Assembly (NCBI GenBank): GCA_002384055.1
Contig: DGAU01000017.1
Location: forward strand, 1-10,171
DNA: 10,171 nucleotides
Reading direction: 5' to 3'
DNA from: Flavobacteriaceae bacterium UBA4022
Lineage (GTDB): Bacteria > Bacteroidota > Bacteroidia > Flavobacteriales > Flavobacteriaceae
Shown piece after piece: positions 1 to 7,253 of this stretch. The notes below the pieces were generated by a model. It was not told where the DNA came from and did not search any database. It saw nothing but the letters and a program-made list of their open reading frames with translations. Position numbers and translations under genes: made by a program. Positions within the stretch are counted from its first letter, which is position 1. Each line of letters starts with the position of its first letter.

Positions 1-45
1 AATAGAAACGAAATGGGCTGGGCTAGGTTGATCCTGAAAGTTTAA
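1..45 (+). CDS. Possible C-terminal tail of an upstream gene (partial)
   Basis: The frame starting at base 1 is open for 14 codons and ends at a TAA at 43-45, giving a tail that ends in GWARLILKV. The residues (Trp, Arg and a Leu/Ile/Val cluster) look like an ordinary protein end, and the gene would converge on the minus-strand directon. The stretch is far too short to identify a family, and a chance open frame of this length is common. This is a possibility only. Confidence 0.25.
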   Translation, partial: NRNEMGWARLILKV

Positions 46-174
46 AACTAACGGGTACGCGCTATAGGCGTCTGATCGCCTAAATGCGGTGACGTTTAAA
101 CGAATAATTTGTGAAAAAAAATACGGACAAGATTTATAGCCAGCAGATGGGATGGATTGCTTGCAATGAATTAT
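46..174. other. Non-coding convergence zone with a GC hairpin
   Basis: No start codon supports a gene here on either strand. A hairpin is visible at 60-88: TAGGCG (65-70) pairs with CGCCTA (77-82) across a 6-nt loop, and an outer CGC (60-62) pairs with GCG (86-88). A perfect 10-bp palindrome CGTTTAAACG follows at 93-102, then an A8 run at 113-120. The hairpin has no adjacent T-run on either strand, so it is not a classical terminator, although its position between converging transcripts would suit one. Confidence 0.35.
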
Positions 175-393
175 TTAACGATCAAAAAAGGCTTTTGAAA
201 TCGTTTTAAGACCCCTAAACATCATGAATATAGTGGCGCCAACACCGATGGTTCCCAAGGGAAGTAGAAGATATAATGGAAGTGTCTCTTTGTTCAGAAA
301 GGCAAAAGTAAGAATATAGGTAGACGTGACGAGAAGGACCAGAGAAAAAGCTAAGTACTTGATGCCCTGTATGATATATTGTTTACGATCCAT
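175..393 (-). CDS. Small two-helix inner-membrane protein, DUF6095-like
   Basis: This 72-residue protein has two hydrophobic segments, about residues 9-32 and 38-60. They are joined by a short NKETLP turn and followed by a basic tail (RGLKTISKAFFDR). The pattern KYLAFSL...FAFLNKE...PLYLLLPLG...FRGLKTI matches what I recall of the DUF6095 family, which is common in Flavobacteriia and has no known function. Its ATG lies inside the 3' end of murQ (11-nt overlap), so the two are almost certainly co-transcribed and probably translationally coupled. It is the last gene of the directon. Both termini are likely on the cytoplasmic side, judged from the Lys/Arg at both ends. The family call is from memory. 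That it is a real gene is well supported by length, hydrophobic pattern and overlap. Confidence 0.8.
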   Translation of the reverse strand: MDRKQYIIQGIKYLAFSLVLLVTSTYILTFAFLNKETLPLYLLLPLGTIGVGATIFMMFRGLKTISKAFFDR

Positions 394-1204
394 GTGTGTG
401 CTGATGTGCTGAAATGGCTTTACGAACGCTTTTGTGTTCGGCTAAAAGGCCTTCCGCCTGTTCTTTGGAAATATTGAGTTGTTCTTGGAGCATCGTGGCG
501 CCTCGAATGACCAACTTATCGTTGCTTAATTGCATGTCCACCATTTTGTTGCCTTGTACACGACCTAATTGAATCATAGTTGTTGTAGAAATCATGTTTA
601 AGACAAGTTTTTGAGCTGTCCCTGATTTCATGCGGGTACTGCCGGTAACAAATTCTGGCCCCACGATGACTTCTATCGGATGGTCGGCCACAATACTCAG
701 TGGACTAGCCGCATTACAACTGATACTGCCGGTAACAATGTTGTGTTGTTGACAGCTTTTTAAGGCGCCAATCACATAGGGGGTGGTTCCTGAAGCCGCT
801 ATGCCGATAACGACATCCTTTTCGCTGACCTCAAATGCCTTTAGGTCTTTCCAGCCTTGTTCTATGTTGTCTTCAGCAAATTCAACTGCTTTGCGTATGG
901 CTGATTCACCACCAGCAATAAGACCAATAACCAGATCGTGATCTACACCAAAAGTCGGTGGACATTCGCTGGCGTCCAAAATACCCATGCGCCCGCTAGT
1001 ACCAGCTCCTATATAAAAGAGACGGCCACCTTGATTGAGCTTTGATACGATGGTTTCAATAAGTGACTCGATTTGTGGTAATACTTGGGCAATTGCTTGA
1101 GGCACCTTTTGGTCTTCGCCATTGATGCGCTGCAATAAGTCCATCACTGATCGCTGCTCAAGATGATCATGTAAAGAAGATTGTTCTGTTAGTTTTTCTG
1201 GCAT
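383..1204 (-). CDS. murQ: N-acetylmuramic acid 6-phosphate etherase MurQ
   Basis: MurQ is a cytoplasmic enzyme that cleaves the D-lactyl ether of MurNAc-6-phosphate to give GlcNAc-6-phosphate and D-lactate, a step of peptidoglycan recycling and MurNAc use. With the start chosen here the protein has 273 residues. It carries a SIS sugar-phosphate domain: GAGTSGRMG at 66-74, DASECPP around 77-83, IAASGTTPYV at 135-144, and EFVTGSTRMKSGTAQK at 184-199. E80 and E111 have the same 31-residue spacing as the catalytic Glu83 and Glu114 described for E. coli MurQ. An ATG at 1255 would add 17 residues (DKGLCIFLPK and so on). These are not typical of the family, whose N-terminus normally begins close to the LTEQ/H-LE motif, so I prefer the ATG at 1204. 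If the 1255 start is used, the gene lies 3 nt from the DUF4249 stop. No MurP-type PTS transporter or anhydro-MurNAc kinase gene is visible in the window. Confidence 0.97.
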   Translation of the reverse strand: MPEKLTEQSSLHDHLEQRSVMDLLQRINGEDQKVPQAIAQVLPQIESLIETIVSKLNQGGRLFYIGAGTSGRMGILDASECPPTFGVDHDLVIGLIAGGESAIRKAVEFAEDNIEQGWKDLKAFEVSEKDVVIGIAASGTTPYVIGALKSCQQHNIVTGSISCNAASPLSIVADHPIEVIVGPEFVTGSTRMKSGTAQKLVLNMISTTTMIQLGRVQGNKMVDMQLSNDKLVIRGATMLQEQLNISKEQAEGLLAEHKSVRKAISAHQHTHGS

Positions 1205-1258
1205 CAGCTTAATATGCTTTGGTAGAAAGATACACAATCCTTTATCATCAGACAATGA

Positions 1259-2116
1259 CTATTCGATCACAATAGATTTTTTGAATTCTTGAACAATCGA
1301 GAAGTAACCTAAGGCGTAATTGTCGGGATCGTTGACGTTATTTAAGGTATCGTCATTATTTATCGAGGTGGCGTTTATGAGGTTTCCTCGCACGGATACA
1401 GCTGGTGTCGCAAAAGGGCCAAATCCCCCCTGGCTCTGGTCGCGCAGTAAGTTCACATAATTAAATAAATCACGATCAATACCCATTAAGCTCACATTTA
1501 TGGTGTCCTGGGGCATGAAAACGCGGTCATAGAAATATGAAAACTCAAAGGTTTGTCCGTCGTAGAAGGCATCCTCGGAAGCGAATAATTCGCCAAAATC
1601 AAAATCAAAAAGATAATAATCTTCGCGATCACCGACGTCGGTATAGCGGATAAGTAATTCGGTTTGATCTTCAGAAAATAAGTTGCCTTCCCCTATGGTG
1701 AGTTCGTCTATTGGGACACCGTAATCAAATTGTGCCTCGGCTACATAAATTTCTCCACGGAAGTCAATTTGCAAAAACCAGCGGTCATTGACCAAGCGTT
1801 CTGTACTGAATAGTTGTTGGTAAATTCCGGAACCTGGACTGGTTTCATCTAAGACTTGGTCCGTATTGTTTCCTGGATTATCAAGATCACTCATGGTAAT
1901 TTGATCCACGGAAACCGGATGAATAGTTCCAAAAAAATCACTGGTTTCAGTCAATTTTATTTCGGCCAGGGTAAAGCTTTGCGTGGTGTCAATGCGGATC
2001 AAAGCATCTACGATGAGTTTTGGGGTCAAATCGGGTAAATCTACTGTAATGACTTCTTGACAACTCACAAAAAGCTGAAGACTGGCAAGGATAAGCAAGG
2101 AATATCTCAGTTTCAT
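1259..2116 (-). CDS. DUF4249-type lipoprotein, partner of the TonB-dependent receptor
   Basis: The protein has 285 residues. It starts with a lipoprotein signal: basic MKLR, hydrophobic YSLLILASLQLF, then lipobox FVSC with the lipidated Cys at 19. The mature N-terminus (QEVITVDLPDLTPKLIVDALI) is the characteristic opening of DUF4249 proteins, and the acidic, aromatic-rich body (DYYLFDFDFGELF region) fits that family. DUF4249 genes are known in Bacteroidota as neighbours of non-SusC TonB-dependent receptors. Here the gene starts 2 nt after the receptor stop, so it is co-translated or at least co-transcribed. I infer an outer-membrane-anchored accessory protein, possibly surface-exposed, that helps capture the receptor's ligand. 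The ligand is unknown. The final residues (EFKKSIVIE) end just before murQ. Confidence 0.9.
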   Translation of the reverse strand: MKLRYSLLILASLQLFVSCQEVITVDLPDLTPKLIVDALIRIDTTQSFTLAEIKLTETSDFFGTIHPVSVDQITMSDLDNPGNNTDQVLDETSPGSGIYQQLFSTERLVNDRWFLQIDFRGEIYVAEAQFDYGVPIDELTIGEGNLFSEDQTELLIRYTDVGDREDYYLFDFDFGELFASEDAFYDGQTFEFSYFYDRVFMPQDTINVSLMGIDRDLFNYVNLLRDQSQGGFGPFATPAVSVRGNLINATSINNDDTLNNVNDPDNYALGYFSIVQEFKKSIVIE

Positions 2117-2118
2117 AC

Positions 2119-4506
2119 TTAAAATTTAAAATTATAGGTTACGGCAGGCACAACACCAAGAATAGAAGTGCGCACGGCTTCGTTTGCCCCTGTATCTTGA
2201 TTCTGTCTGAAATTAATCGAGGCGGCGTTAGCTCTGTTGTAAACATTGTAAATACTAAAAACCCATTGGCTTTTGTGCTTCGCCTTGGCTTTCATTTTTG
2301 GTGTATACGATGCTGATAGGTCGAGACGATGGTAGTCCGGTAGGCGTTGCTGGTTACGCAGACCATAATAGGGCACCACAATCCCTTGAAATTCAAATTG
2401 ACCTACGGGATAATTTGTTGGTAATCCAGTTTGGTATACAAAGTTGGTATTGAATTGCCAACGTGGATTGTATTCATAGGAAAGGTATAGGGATAAGTCA
2501 TGTGGTTTATCATAGGGTGTGTTATACCATGCGCCATTATTAATACCAATTTCCTGTGCATTACGGCCAGGGGTTTGTTGCTCACTTTTTGACAGGGTAT
2601 AAGCGAGCCATCCTTTGAAAGAGCCAGTGTTCTTTTTTAATAGGATTTCCAAACCATACGCCCGGGCACGACCATTAAGGATGACCTGTTCTATTGCATC
2701 ATTGGCCACGAGATTCGCCCCGTCGATATAATCGATTCGGTTGGCCACTTTTTTGTAATAGGTTTCTACTTCGAGCGAATAATCACCGTCATTGAGATAG
2801 GAGAAAACACCCACCGCATATTGATCGGAGCGTTGCGGCTTAACGTAAGGGCCACTTGGCGTCCAAACATCGAGGGGGGTTGGGCTACTGGTGTTTGAGA
2901 GTAAATGAAGATACTGGGTGAGCTTGGTATAGCTGGCCTTAAATGAGATGTCGTCGTTTAATCCATACGACAATGCCAAGCGAGGCTCTAGATTACTAAA
3001 GGTTTTTAATTGTTCAGATCGATTCGAATTGACCACATCGGTGGGGTCTGCCCCTTGGTAGATCAATAAAAATGGATCAAAGACTACCGGTTGGGAGTTG
3101 GCATAAACTTGTAGTTCTTCTTGGCCAAAGCGCACGAAATGACTCAGCCTTAATCCGGCTTCAATATTGAGCTTATCGCTGATTTCGAGTGCGACATCTC
3201 CATAAATAGCTCCTTCGTTGGCGTATTTCTGGATCAGTTGATCCGCCAGAATACCTGAGTCCGGGCGATTAGGGATAATTTTGCCTGGGTTAAAGGTGTA
3301 ATAGGTGTTTTGAACGCCATAATTGATTTGTAATCCATTGGTCACATAATGGTTGAAATCATATTTTAAGTTGAAATTTTGAATTCCAGAATTCCATTTA
3401 AATCCGACAAAATCCAGCTCTAAACCATAGTAGTAATCGGAGTAGATCAGGGAGAGGTTAGAGAATATTTTTTCTGAAAATTTATGATTCCATCGAAAAT
3501 TGATCAAAGCGTTGCCATAGTTAACGATGAAACTGTCGTTTACCCCAAAATAATCACGACCGAAATAACCCGATAAAAAGAGACTATTATTAGCGTCAAT
3601 TTTATAGTTCAACTTGGTATTTAGGTCATAAAAGTAGGCGCTGTTTTCGATGTCAAAAAGAGGAAGAAAAAGGTGGGCATAAGATCCTCTAGCCCCGACC
3701 AAAAATGCGGCTGTGTCTTTTTTTATGGGGCCTTCTGCCAGAATGCGGCTGGCGACAGCACCAATTCCACCGCTGACCTTAAAGTCTTTGCTATTGCCTT
3801 CTTTTTGGTAAATATCCAAGACGGAAGAGACACGTGAACCGTAACGAGCCGGAATACTGCCTTTATATAATTTCACATCTTTTATGGCGTCTGGGTTGAA
3901 GACAGAAAAGAAACCAAATAAATGCGATGAATTGAAAATGGTGGCCTCGTCCACGAGTATGAGGTTTTGATCTGTGGCGCCTCCACGCACATTAAATCCT
4001 GAGGCCCCTTCTCCGGCATTACTGACTCCGGGCAAAAGCAGTAAAGACTTGACCACATCGGCCTCGCCTAGGAGCACTGGGATGTTCTTGATGGTTTGGG
4101 CTGTGAGTGTGTTCACGGACATCTGGGGAGACTTTAAATCTAGCGCCTCAACATCTGCCTTAATGACCACTTCGGCCAATTGCTCGGCATCTTCTGACAT
4201 CTCCATGTTAAGCAACAGGGAGCGCGTTAAGTCAACACTTTGCTGCTGAGTAATAAATCCAAGGCTGCTAAAAACCACGTTGTAGCTGTCGCCTGGCAAG
4301 GTAATGGAGTAAAACCCATAGGCGTTAGAAATGGCTCCAGCGTTAATTTCTGGGATGCTGATGTTTACACCGATTAATGTCTCCCCTGTAGCGGTTTCTG
4401 TGACGACACCACTCAGCGTGAATTTGTCTTGTGCGAAAACTTGCCATGGGCTGCATAAGCTCCAAAACGTGAGACAAATGATAAGGTATTTATGCCTGAA
4501 TTTCAT
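2119..4506 (-). CDS. TonB-dependent outer-membrane receptor with N-terminal carboxypeptidase-regulatory-like domain
   Basis: The protein has 795 residues. The ATG at 4506 gives a clean Sec signal peptide (MKFRHK, hydrophobic IICLTFWSL, cleavage after VFA at about residue 25). An in-frame TTG at 4530 would add 8 residues ahead of it and is less likely. Order of parts: a carboxypeptidase-regulatory-like beta-sandwich at about 29-110 (LSGVVTETATGETLIGVNIS, then NAYGFYSITLPG); a TonB plug at about 112-235 with FNVRGG at 171-176, NLILVDEATIFNSSHLFGFF at 181-200 and ARYGSRVSSVLDI at 220-232; then a 22-strand-type barrel of alternating aromatic strands ending in the expected C-terminal Phe (TYNFKF). 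It would carry a substrate across the outer membrane using TonB/ExbBD energy. Plug and barrel resemble the receptors that pair with DUF4249 rather than SusC, as no SusD gene is present. Ligand unknown: siderophore-like, peptide or saccharide are all possible. Confidence 0.95.
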   Translation of the reverse strand: MKFRHKYLIICLTFWSLCSPWQVFAQDKFTLSGVVTETATGETLIGVNISIPEINAGAISNAYGFYSITLPGDSYNVVFSSLGFITQQQSVDLTRSLLLNMEMSEDAEQLAEVVIKADVEALDLKSPQMSVNTLTAQTIKNIPVLLGEADVVKSLLLLPGVSNAGEGASGFNVRGGATDQNLILVDEATIFNSSHLFGFFSVFNPDAIKDVKLYKGSIPARYGSRVSSVLDIYQKEGNSKDFKVSGGIGAVASRILAEGPIKKDTAAFLVGARGSYAHLFLPLFDIENSAYFYDLNTKLNYKIDANNSLFLSGYFGRDYFGVNDSFIVNYGNALINFRWNHKFSEKIFSNLSLIYSDYYYGLELDFVGFKWNSGIQNFNLKYDFNHYVTNGLQINYGVQNTYYTFNPGKIIPNRPDSGILADQLIQKYANEGAIYGDVALEISDKLNIEAGLRLSHFVRFGQEELQVYANSQPVVFDPFLLIYQGADPTDVVNSNRSEQLKTFSNLEPRLALSYGLNDDISFKASYTKLTQYLHLLSNTSSPTPLDVWTPSGPYVKPQRSDQYAVGVFSYLNDGDYSLEVETYYKKVANRIDYIDGANLVANDAIEQVILNGRARAYGLEILLKKNTGSFKGWLAYTLSKSEQQTPGRNAQEIGINNGAWYNTPYDKPHDLSLYLSYEYNPRWQFNTNFVYQTGLPTNYPVGQFEFQGIVVPYYGLRNQQRLPDYHRLDLSASYTPKMKAKAKHKSQWVFSIYNVYNRANAASINFRQNQDTGANEAVRTSILGVVPAVTYNFKF

Positions 4507-4536
4507 GGGCTTTGGAATAGAGTGAATCAAAAAAAA

Positions 4537-6762
4537 TTAAAGTGATGCAAGCACACCATTAAGTGTTGGGCTGCATTGCATCACCGCCTTAATGACGGCA
4601 GTGTCTGGCACATAATAACCGTTGGTGGCTACTGGGCTTCCTTGAGCCTTAGCTAATTCTGCGACAATTATGGCTTCGTTGCTGCTTAAGGCATCATAGA
4701 CCGGCGCAAAGCGTTTGCGTAACGTCTGATCTTCGGTTTGCTGTGCTAGCCCTTGAGCCCAATAAAGCGCCAAATAAAAATGGCTGCCTCTATTGTCTAA
4801 TTCGTTTACCTTTCGTGATGGTGATTTCTGTTGCAACAAAAGCGTCTCGGTGGCACTGTCTAGTGTTTTCGAGAGTACCAAGGCTTCTTTGTTGTCATAT
4901 TTGGACGCCAAGAATTCTAAAGAAACGGCAAGGGCCAAAAATTCACCTAATGAATCCCATCGCAGATGATTTTCGGTGACAAATTGCGCCACATGTTTGG
5001 GAGCAGATCCACCCGCACCGGTTTCAAACAATCCGCCGCCTTGCATGAGTGGTACTATGGATAACATTTTTGCACTCGTTCCTAATTCTAAAATCGGAAA
5101 GAGATCAGTTAAATAATCCCGCAATACGTTACCGGTGACAGAAATTGTGTTTTCACCTTTTCGAACGCGGTCTAATGTGTATTCAGTAGCAAGCTCTGGA
5201 GACATGATGTCGATGGTGAGTCCTTCTGTATTGGTTTGGGCCAAATAATGTTTGACTTTTATGATTAATTCACGATCATGGGCGCGCTGCTCATCGAGCC
5301 AAAAAATGGCAGGCCAGTTTGTGGCTTTGGCACGCTGGATGGCCAAGTTAACCCAGTTTTGGATCGGCGCATCTTTGACTTGGCACATGCGCCAAATGTC
5401 TCCTTTTTCTACGTCGTGAGCAAAGACGACCTCATGAGACTGGTTATAAACCTTAACAACACCAGACTGACTAATTTCAAAGGTTTTATCATGTGAGCCA
5501 TATTCTTCCGCTTTCTGGGCCATAAGCCCTACGTTAGGCACCGTACCCATTGTTGTTGGGTCAAATGCCCCATGTGTGCGGCAAAAGTCTAAGGTTGCTT
5601 GGTAAACCCCGGCGTACGAACTGTCAGGGATAATGGCTTTGGTATCTTGAGGCGCGCCATTTTTGTCCCACATTTTGCCAGAAGTGCGGATCATTGCTGG
5701 CATCGAAGCATCAATAATTACGTCGCTGGGTACATGTAGGTTGGTAATACCCTTGTCACTGTTGACCATTGCCAAATCGGCACCATCATGCAAACATTGG
5801 TCTATAAGGGCCAAAACTTGGCTGTGTTTATCTGGAGACAAGCCCGTTATTTTGCCCAGTAAATCACCAAAACCGTTATTGACATTAATGCCTAATTGAG
5901 CAAAGTCATCGCCAAATTGTTCAAAGAGTGGTTTGAAATAAACCTTCACGGCATGACCAAATATGATAGGGTCACTCACCTTCATCATGGTCGCTTTCAG
6001 GTGAAGAGAAATCATGATATTTTGTTGGGTTGCAACGGCCATTTCCTTTTCCAAAAAAGAAATAAGGGCCTGATGTTGCATGATTGTCGCATCAATAATT
6101 TCCCCACTAAGCACGGGAACCGAAGACTTCAACACAATCGATGCGCCATTTGATGCTTCTAAAACAATTTTCAGGTCGTCTTGTTTGGTAAAGGTTGAGG
6201 ACTGTTCGTTATGGAAAAAATCACCTTGCTCCATTGTGGTTACATGGGTGCGGGAATCTTTCGACCACTTACCCATACTGTGTGGATTTTGTTTTGCAAA
6301 ATTCTTTACCGCTTTTGGTGCACGACGGTCGCTATTGCCTTCGCGAAGGACTGGATTAACGGCACTACCTTTAATTTTGTCATAAGTTGATTTAATGGCG
6401 GCTTCTTGATCGTTTGTTGGGTTCTGGGGGTAATCAGGCAAGGCAAAGCCTTTGGACTGCAGTTCTTCTATGGCAGACAAAAGCTGTGGCATTGACGCGC
6501 TGATGTTGGGCAGTTTGATGATGTTTGCGTCGGGTGTTTTTGCTAAAGCGCCTAACTCTTGAAGATCGTCCTGGCGCTGTTGGTCCGGACTAAGAAAAGC
6601 ATTGAAATTGGCCAAAATCCTTCCAGACAAAGAAATGTCTTTGGTTTCCATCAGGATATCAGAGTTTTTGGTAAACGCTGTAACAATAGGTAAAAGCGAA
6701 TGGGTTGCCAAAAATGGTGCTTCGTCTGTTATGGTGTATATGATTTTCGACTTAAGGCTCAT
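4537..6762 (-). CDS. icd: Monomeric NADP-dependent isocitrate dehydrogenase
   Basis: The enzyme oxidatively decarboxylates isocitrate to 2-oxoglutarate in the TCA cycle, producing NADPH in the cytosol. It is the large monomeric class (741 residues here, family about 735-745), unrelated in length to the usual 45-kDa dimeric enzyme. The start at 6762 gives MSLKSKIIYTITDEAP, the normal family N-terminus. The in-frame ATG at 6795 and TTG at 6810 would add unconserved residues, and the TTG lies inside the putative promoter box. Substrate-site residues are seen in GSAVNPVLREGNSDRRAP (132-149) with S133, N136, R140 and R146. The cofactor region contains ETGAGGSAPKHV with H590, then R601 in HLRWDSLGEF, and R650. 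These equal Azotobacter vinelandii residues Ser132, Asn135, Arg139, Arg145, His589, Arg600 and Arg649, all shifted by one, which indicates an intact NADP-specific enzyme. It is the first gene of the directon; the receptor start follows after 30 nt. Confidence 0.97.
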   Translation of the reverse strand: MSLKSKIIYTITDEAPFLATHSLLPIVTAFTKNSDILMETKDISLSGRILANFNAFLSPDQQRQDDLQELGALAKTPDANIIKLPNISASMPQLLSAIEELQSKGFALPDYPQNPTNDQEAAIKSTYDKIKGSAVNPVLREGNSDRRAPKAVKNFAKQNPHSMGKWSKDSRTHVTTMEQGDFFHNEQSSTFTKQDDLKIVLEASNGASIVLKSSVPVLSGEIIDATIMQHQALISFLEKEMAVATQQNIMISLHLKATMMKVSDPIIFGHAVKVYFKPLFEQFGDDFAQLGINVNNGFGDLLGKITGLSPDKHSQVLALIDQCLHDGADLAMVNSDKGITNLHVPSDVIIDASMPAMIRTSGKMWDKNGAPQDTKAIIPDSSYAGVYQATLDFCRTHGAFDPTTMGTVPNVGLMAQKAEEYGSHDKTFEISQSGVVKVYNQSHEVVFAHDVEKGDIWRMCQVKDAPIQNWVNLAIQRAKATNWPAIFWLDEQRAHDRELIIKVKHYLAQTNTEGLTIDIMSPELATEYTLDRVRKGENTISVTGNVLRDYLTDLFPILELGTSAKMLSIVPLMQGGGLFETGAGGSAPKHVAQFVTENHLRWDSLGEFLALAVSLEFLASKYDNKEALVLSKTLDSATETLLLQQKSPSRKVNELDNRGSHFYLALYWAQGLAQQTEDQTLRKRFAPVYDALSSNEAIIVAELAKAQGSPVATNGYYVPDTAVIKAVMQCSPTLNGVLASL

Positions 6763-6807
6763 GCTGTATGATTTTTTTGGTAAAAAATTATCCATTAATA
6801 CGGGGTG

Positions 6808-6815
6808 CAAATATA
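6808..6815 (-). promoter_or_regulatory. Putative -7 box upstream of icd
   Basis: On the minus strand the bases read TATATTTG, an exact match to the Bacteroidota -7 consensus TAnnTTTG. Transcription would start near 6801, leaving a leader of about 40 nt before the ATG at 6762 and placing the ATG at 6795 almost at the transcript's 5' end. A clear TTG -33 element is missing at the expected distance; the region there is AT-rich. This would be the promoter for the whole five-gene directon. Confidence 0.45.
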
Positions 6816-6820
6816 AGAAA

Positions 6821-6830
6821 TACGCGCGTA
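6821..6830. promoter_or_regulatory. CG-rich perfect palindrome in the icd promoter spacer
   Basis: TACGCGCGTA is a perfect 10-bp palindrome in an otherwise AT-rich stretch. It starts 6 bp upstream of the putative -7 box, so it lies where the -33 to -7 spacer should be. A protein bound there would block RNA polymerase, so a repressor operator is a reasonable guess. The sequence does not identify the regulator. Confidence 0.3.
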
Positions 6831-6882
6831 GTATTTAATAAATATAAGGTCTAAGGCTGCGGGAGGGTCTAAAAACAAGAAA

Positions 6883-6916
6883 AGCCATATCCTTGTATTG
6901 CTACATAGATATGGCT
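6883..6916 (-). terminator. Hairpin with T-rich tail, candidate minus-strand terminator
   Basis: AGCCATATC (6883-6891) and GATATGGCT (6908-6916) form a 9-bp perfect stem with a 16-nt loop. Two further G-U pairs are possible at the base when read on the minus strand. On that strand the stem is followed by TTTCTTGTTTTTAG, a broken T-tract. It would end any transcript coming from the 6930-7340 region before the icd promoter. On the plus strand there is no T-run. The loop and the 3' flank share a CCTTGT repeat (6891-6896 and 6917-6922). Confidence 0.5.
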
Positions 6917-7069
6917 CCTTGTGAGTCAAATCTTTACCAACTAACCCTTACGGTTCGAGATAGGTTTATTAATACCCCTATAATTGTGATTTGCTTTTTA
7001 AGCGTATAACTTGAGATTTCTCAAAGTTTGTGTGCTTGCCGCATTTGGTTTCGGTTAAACGATTTATTG

Positions 7070-7253
7070 CTAAACAGTTTGTCCTGAATCTTCATGCATC
7101 TGGCAAGTTTCAATCAAAGAGGTCACTTTGGTTATCGACTCACCTTTCTCTAAAAGGATCAAATACCCCTAGTGCGGTATTTAATGCGATTTTTAGGAAA
7201 GTATGTTTAAGAACATGTCTTAATATCTCGGCGATAGTCTCGCTTTGATATTT
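7070..7253 (-). pseudogene. Frame-broken coding-like segment (possible small gene remnant)
   Basis: On the minus strand, a frame from about 7253 reads an amphipathic stretch, SETIAEILRHVLKHTFLKIA then LNTALGVFDPF, and stops at a TGA at 7140-7142. The overlapping frame carries on with LLEKGESITKVTSLIETCQ then MHEDSGQTV and stops at a TAG at 7070-7072. A one-base shift near the TTTT run around 7152-7155 would join the two into one helical protein of about 60 residues. No ATG opens the first part; TTG codons are the only candidates. I recognise no family. It may be a decayed gene, a sequencing indel, or chance. Confidence 0.25.

Noticed and set aside
113..167. Terminator made of ATTGC/GCAAT (156-167) and the T8 run (minus strand, 120-113)
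   Set aside because: The arms leave only a 2-nt loop and lie more than 30 nt from the T-run, so they do not form a normal terminator.
1205..1255. ATG at 1255 as start of murQ
   Set aside because: The extra 17 residues are not family-like. Neither start has a clear ribosome-binding site, so this is a preference and not a proof.
4507..4530. TTG at 4530 as start of the TonB receptor
   Set aside because: It would put IHSIPKP before a signal peptide that is complete from the ATG at 4506.
6880..6930. Minimal start-stop reading frame (ATG TAG after AAGGAG) on the minus strand within the hairpin
   Set aside because: A strong ribosome-binding-like sequence before ATG-TAG is curious, but it lies inside the hairpin arms and is easily due to chance.
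7030..7248. Plus-strand open frame of 72 codons in the intergenic stretch
   Set aside because: Composition (SLKGSNTPSAVFNAIF and similar) is that of an antisense shadow, there is no family resemblance and no promoter.
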